Shown in pieces: positions 60,297 through 64,000 of a stretch of 64,000 bases of DNA. Source of the DNA: Desulfurella amilsii (GTDB taxonomy: Bacteria; Campylobacterota_A; Desulfurellia; Desulfurellales; Desulfurellaceae); NCBI RefSeq assembly GCF_002119425.1, contig NZ_MDSU01000018.1, positions 434,001 to 498,000 of the forward strand, written 5' to 3'. The position numbers and the translations under genes were made by a program. Position 1 is the first letter of the stretch, and each line of letters starts with the position of its first letter. The notes beneath the pieces were generated by a model. That model had not been told where the DNA came from, did not search any database, and was given only the letters and a program-made list of their open reading frames with translations.

Positions 60297-61744
60297 ATAG
60301 TCTCCTTTGACGTAGTATTTCTTGTTTTTTTTGCTTCATAGAGCACTCTATCCGCTCGCTCAATAAACATTTCTATGGTATCTTTGAGTCTAAACTGTAC
60401 AACCCCTAAGCTAACTGTGATATGAAACTCCTTGTCTTTGTATTTGAATTTTAGCTTTTCTGTTTCTGTCCTGATTTTTTCAGCAAACTGGCAGGCTTGT
60501 TCTAAATTAGCTTCTGGTACAATTATTAAAAATTCATCACCACCATATCGTGTCATAATATCAGAACCTCTAGATAAAGATTTAGCAGTACGCGCAAAAA
60601 CTTCCAAAACTTTGTCGCCTGCTTGATGACCATAAGTATTGTTAATTTCACTAAATGTGTCCAAATCACACATTATGATAGATAAATTTTTATCATACCG
60701 TCTGGCTTTTTCTATCTCATACTCAAGAAAATGCCACAGACCCCTTCTGTTATAAACTTTTGTAAGCGAGTCAATAATTAAGCTTTCTTGTGCCTCTTTT
60801 AATTTGTTCTGTAATTCCTCTATTGTTTGTTTTGACTTTTGGATTGTTTCGCTTAGTGTTTTAATTTTGTTATTCATAGAAATTGTACTTTCTTTAATTT
60901 TTATCGCTATACCTATGAACTTTTTACTCATTTCATCTACATCTATACTTTCTACATTAACAAGGCTGTCAATTTGGTCAATATGCGTTTGAAAAATATC
61001 GCCGTAATTATTTATATCTTTTGTAAATGTATTCATAACATACGTTAGGGCTTTTACCGCTTGTTTTAACTTTTCTTGGAGTTGATTAAAGTACTCGTCT
61101 TCAAGCTTTTCTTTTTTTTCTATGAGTTTTTTTATGCTTTCTCTAACCGAATATGTATTTAAAAGTGAGCTGTTAAAATATATTTCTTTCTTAAGTGCCA
61201 AAAGCTCTTTTTTATACTCTGAAGCCTTTTCATGTTCTATAGCTACATCCAGCATAGAAAATATTATCTCAGATAATTCTTTATACACAATCTCTTTTGT
61301 GTCTTTTGTGGAAAATAAGAGATTTTTTATGATAGTATTGATGTTTTCAAGCACAGAGTATGTAATTTCTGATTTTAACAGCTCTTTGATATGTTGAAAA
61401 CTCTCTTGCCAGTACTTTGATGGATCATAATCTTTTGCAATTTGAGATAGAGAATTAATAACAGCCTTTATTAGATAGTCGTTTTGTTTTTTCTTGTTAT
61501 CTAGGTAGTCGCCGTATTTTATAGAAAAATTTACAATATTTTCGCGCACTTTATTCATGCTATCTTCATCTTTTATGCTTTTTATCAGATTTATGTATTT
61601 CTCAATAGCGTCGTTTATGCTAGCATCATCTGTTTTCAACAACTTAAAGACACTTATTGTTATATTTTTAAGACTATCTATATATGATAGATTACGTTCT
61701 TTTTTGAAAAACACTGATACAACCCTCGTTGACACTTCCTTCAA
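60293..61744 (-). CDS. Diguanylate cyclase (GGDEF) with helical N-terminal region
   Basis: A 483-residue cytoplasmic protein. About 310 residues of helices and coiled coil (for example KKLIEKKEKLEDEYFNQLQE and KIKTLSETIQKSKQTIEELQ) precede a GGDEF domain: DSLTKVYNRRGLWHFLEYEI, IMCDLDTFSEINNTYGHQAG, and RYGGDEFLIIVPEANLEQAC. The inhibitory RxxD site is present (RGSD, five residues before GGDEF), so product feedback by c-di-GMP is expected. It lacks membrane spans. The start is 47 bases from a divergent histidine kinase, so a joint signalling pathway is possible. Confidence 0.9.
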   Translation of the reverse strand: MKEVSTRVVSVFFKKERNLSYIDSLKNITISVFKLLKTDDASINDAIEKYINLIKSIKDEDSMNKVRENIVNFSIKYGDYLDNKKKQNDYLIKAVINSLSQIAKDYDPSKYWQESFQHIKELLKSEITYSVLENINTIIKNLLFSTKDTKEIVYKELSEIIFSMLDVAIEHEKASEYKKELLALKKEIYFNSSLLNTYSVRESIKKLIEKKEKLEDEYFNQLQEKLKQAVKALTYVMNTFTKDINNYGDIFQTHIDQIDSLVNVESIDVDEMSKKFIGIAIKIKESTISMNNKIKTLSETIQKSKQTIEELQNKLKEAQESLIIDSLTKVYNRRGLWHFLEYEIEKARRYDKNLSIIMCDLDTFSEINNTYGHQAGDKVLEVFARTAKSLSRGSDIMTRYGGDEFLIIVPEANLEQACQFAEKIRTETEKLKFKYKDKEFHITVSLGVVQFRLKDTIEMFIERADRVLYEAKKTRNTTSKETI

Positions 61745-61791
61745 ATAATGCTATCATTATATTACTTTTTTTAGGTGAATTTGCAAGGAAA

Positions 61792-63063
61792 ATGAGAATA
61801 GAATACATTGAGCGCATAATACCGCCCGTATACTTAAACTTCATAATACTATTTATTAGGATCATATCTACCGTTGCCGCTGTGTTTTGGTGTATGTATA
61901 ATGCGCAAAGCAATGATTTAGTTTATTATATTTTTTTGGGCTTGATTTATATCTACATCCTGTTCTATATAATAAGAATAACAATTGATAGCAAATACTG
62001 CCACCTATTTTGTTTTTTTACTTTTTTTGTAGACCAGTTTGTTATTACATACTTTATGTACAATACGGGAGGTATCTACAGCGTGTTTTACAGCGGATAC
62101 TTCGTTATTATCTCTATAGCCTCAATACTCCTTGGCCTTTCTTATGGGCTTTTCCTTGCTCTTGCTGCCAGTGTATTTATATTGTATCTTGGCATAAGTG
62201 TGTCTTTTAATACCCTAGATTTGGTTTACAAAATTATACCACTTTTTATCATAGCTTTGCCTTCTGGTGTTATTAGTGAGTATATGGCGTATTACTCAAT
62301 TATCAGGGAAAATTTAAAAAACGAGCTCGAAGAAAAAAATCTACAACTTACAAAATACATTAAAGAAATAGACTCACTCCAAAAACAATTAATAGAGCAG
62401 GAAAAAAGAAAAATATTAGAAACCTTCACAGAAGATATGTCGCATGTGTTAAAAAATCCATTAATGTCCATTGGTGGTATAGCAGATATCCTTGATAGAA
62501 AAATCAAAGAGGGCAAAATTGAAGATATTGACAAATATATTGAAAGAATTAAAAACGAAAGTAAAAAGCTCAATGTTGTGCTAAACAATGTTTTACAAAT
62601 ATCAGACGGAAAAATGGTATTTGAAGATCTTAACATCATTGCCTTGTTTGATGGAATAATTGCAGATTTTAAAAAAAGAATAAAAAATTTAAATTTTAAC
62701 GTTAACATGGATGGACATGTAAAATTTGTCAAACTAGATAAAAAGAAATTTACAGTAGTAATTAACAATGTTATAGATAGTTTACTTGAGACAAAAAAAG
62801 ACTCTACAACTATCTATATTCAATCATACCAAAAAACAATCTCTAACAAAAAAATATTGATCATAGAAATCTCAAATAGACAGTATGTGATCCCGCAGGC
62901 TATTCTAAACAACATATTCGAGCCATTTGTTTCTGGTGGTTCTACTAAAAAAGGTATAGCTTTGCCTGTTGTAAAAAATATAATAAATCTGCATGGTGGA
63001 ACTGTTGATGTTGAAAGCGATGAAAATGGCACTATATTTAAAATAAGTTTACCAATTTTATAA
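61792..63063 (+). CDS. Membrane sensor histidine kinase
   Basis: A 423-residue kinase with six predicted membrane spans (residues 14-180), a coiled-coil linker (LKNELEEKNLQLTKYIKEID), an H box FTEDMSHVLKNPLMSIGGIA with the phospho-His, a dimerisation helix, and an HATPase_c domain with N box VVINNVIDSLLE, EPFVSGGSTKKGIALPVVKN and GGTVDVESDENGTIFKISLP. The G1 box is weak (no clear D-x-G-x-G), so ATP binding might be altered. The ATG at 61792 is preferred with AAGGAA upstream; an in-frame start at 61729 overlaps the divergent cyclase gene. No cognate regulator is adjacent. Confidence 0.8.
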   Translation: MRIEYIERIIPPVYLNFIILFIRIISTVAAVFWCMYNAQSNDLVYYIFLGLIYIYILFYIIRITIDSKYCHLFCFFTFFVDQFVITYFMYNTGGIYSVFYSGYFVIISIASILLGLSYGLFLALAASVFILYLGISVSFNTLDLVYKIIPLFIIALPSGVISEYMAYYSIIRENLKNELEEKNLQLTKYIKEIDSLQKQLIEQEKRKILETFTEDMSHVLKNPLMSIGGIADILDRKIKEGKIEDIDKYIERIKNESKKLNVVLNNVLQISDGKMVFEDLNIIALFDGIIADFKKRIKNLNFNVNMDGHVKFVKLDKKKFTVVINNVIDSLLETKKDSTTIYIQSYQKTISNKKILIIEISNRQYVIPQAILNNIFEPFVSGGSTKKGIALPVVKNIINLHGGTVDVESDENGTIFKISLPIL

Positions 63064-63073
63064 GGAGTCAAAT

Positions 63074-64000
63074 ATGAAAGAAGCGTATTTATATAAGCAA
63101 TTAAATAATAAAAAAGTAAGATGCGATTTATGTTCTCACAGGTGCGTAATTGAAGAAAATCAGGTAGGAATTTGCAAAGTAAGAAAAAATATCAACGGCA
63201 AACTCTACAGTTTGGTTTATGAAAAAGTCATAGCCCAAGCTGTTGACCCAATTGAAAAAAAACCTCTATACCACTTTTTGCCTGGATCTAAAAGCTACTC
63301 TATAGCCACAGTTGGGTGTAATTTTACATGTTTAAACTGCCAAAATTACGAGATCAGTCAATATATGTATTATCATGATGAGCCAGCTGGAAAATATTAT
63401 TCTGTAAATAATGTGGTATCTGATGCTATATTTTTAGATTGTAGCTCTATTTCCTATACCTACACAGAACCTACCGTATTTTTTGAATATGCTATAGATT
63501 GCGCATACAATGCTAAATTAAAAGGCTTGAAAAATGTTTTTGTTACTAATGGATTTTTCACCAAACAAGCCTTAGACAAAATGACAGGTTTAATCGATGC
63601 AGTTAATATCGATCTAAAATCTATGAGTGAATCTTTTTATAAAAACATAGCTGGCGGGAGATTAAAACCTGTGCTAAATTCTATTGAATACTCAAAAGGA
63701 AAAGGCATCTGGGTTGAGATAACTACACTTGTTATGCCTACACTAAACGATACTGATGATGAAATTGAAAAAATAGCTAGATTTATCAAATCCATAGATG
63801 TAAATATACCATGGCATATCAGCGCATTTTACCCCACATATAAATTAACCAACATAGGTCCAACAAGCATTAAAACCATTCAAAAAGCCTATGAAATTGG
63901 GAAATCTGTCGGTTTAAGGTATGTTTATGGTGGTAATATAACGAAGAACAATCTTGAAAATACGTATTGCTACAATTGTGGAGAATTGTTGATTGAACGT
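63074..64000 (+). CDS. amrS: AmmeMemoRadiSam system radical SAM enzyme, 3' end outside the window
   Basis: 309 residues are visible without a stop. An N-terminal zinc-ribbon-like stretch (VRCDLCSHRCVIEENQVGIC) precedes the radical SAM site CNFTCLNCQNYEISQY (C-x3-C-x2-C), followed by VVSDAIFLDCSSISYTYTEP, GLKNVFVTNGFF, AVNIDLKSMSESFYK and HISAFYPTYKL. These are the marks of the AmrS branch related to pyruvate formate-lyase activating enzymes. Its usual partners (Memo-like AmrB and AMMECR1-like AmrA) may follow or be fused beyond the window. GGAG lies 6 bases upstream of the start. Confidence 0.88.
   Translation, partial: MKEAYLYKQLNNKKVRCDLCSHRCVIEENQVGICKVRKNINGKLYSLVYEKVIAQAVDPIEKKPLYHFLPGSKSYSIATVGCNFTCLNCQNYEISQYMYYHDEPAGKYYSVNNVVSDAIFLDCSSISYTYTEPTVFFEYAIDCAYNAKLKGLKNVFVTNGFFTKQALDKMTGLIDAVNIDLKSMSESFYKNIAGGRLKPVLNSIEYSKGKGIWVEITTLVMPTLNDTDDEIEKIARFIKSIDVNIPWHISAFYPTYKLTNIGPTSIKTIQKAYEIGKSVGLRYVYGGNITKNNLENTYCYNCGELLIER

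Overview
The window is AT-rich DNA from an anaerobic, flagellated, Gram-negative bacterium. Supporting signs are BamD, an AsmA-type envelope protein, an outer-membrane porin, a full flagellar basal-body operon, an NAD-linked molybdenum formate dehydrogenase and pyruvate phosphate dikinase. The HTH-less FlgR-type activator next to the flagellar genes and the general gene style fit the Desulfurella/Hippea group (Campylobacterota). This placement is an inference from gene content, not a sequence match.

Layout. 1-5892: housekeeping genes (lon, a small heat-shock protein, bamD, a DciA-like protein, rpmE, a NifX-methyltransferase fusion, rsmE). 5885-7117: a scar holding a truncated gene, a decayed IS1634-like transposase with its IS end, and a broken sensor gene. 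7325-19586: envelope/oxidative-folding genes leading into flgR-flgB-flgC-fliE-fliF-fliG-fliH-fliI-fliJ-motE. 19580-26476: an MFS carrier, then fdsG-fdsB-fdsA and a crotonase with altered active site. 26533-37925: an 11.4 kb accessory stretch between tRNA-Phe and a degenerate copy of that tRNA's 3' half. It carries a PLD nuclease, HAD protein, glutaredoxin, L,D-transpeptidase, a six-gene 5-oxoproline utilisation operon (MFS, DUF1445, MBL, pxpABC) and a chromate transporter. 38152-41852: a nitrogen operon (PII, AmtB, porin, glutamine amidotransferase) behind a sigma-54 promoter with two palindromes two helical turns apart.

41926-52214 is a defence island. A type III-like restriction-modification operon (mod, res) reads leftwards. 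Between mod and res sits a three-gene cassette: a TIGR04255 protein, an unknown 158-residue protein and a HEPN-like protein. The cassette is bounded by a 60-bp direct repeat that is the end of mod, so a 48-codon second mod tail remains in front of res. A 105-107 bp inverted repeat flanks the whole mod-res unit, and the right copy extends into an attC-like fold. A PD-(D/E)XK nuclease gene lies downstream, and an Mrr-like nuclease with a perfect 29-residue internal duplication lies on the other side. Copies of a palindrome with core GGGACAGTCCC or GGGACTGTCCC cluster here. The TIGR04255/158-aa/HEPN cassette is the best candidate for an undescribed system.

52269-64000 returns to core genes: an EamA transporter, tRNA-Asn, ppdK, two MFS carriers, tRNA-Ala, efp, an M24 peptidase, a diguanylate cyclase, a divergent histidine kinase, and the start of an AmmeMemoRadiSam radical SAM gene cut by the window end.
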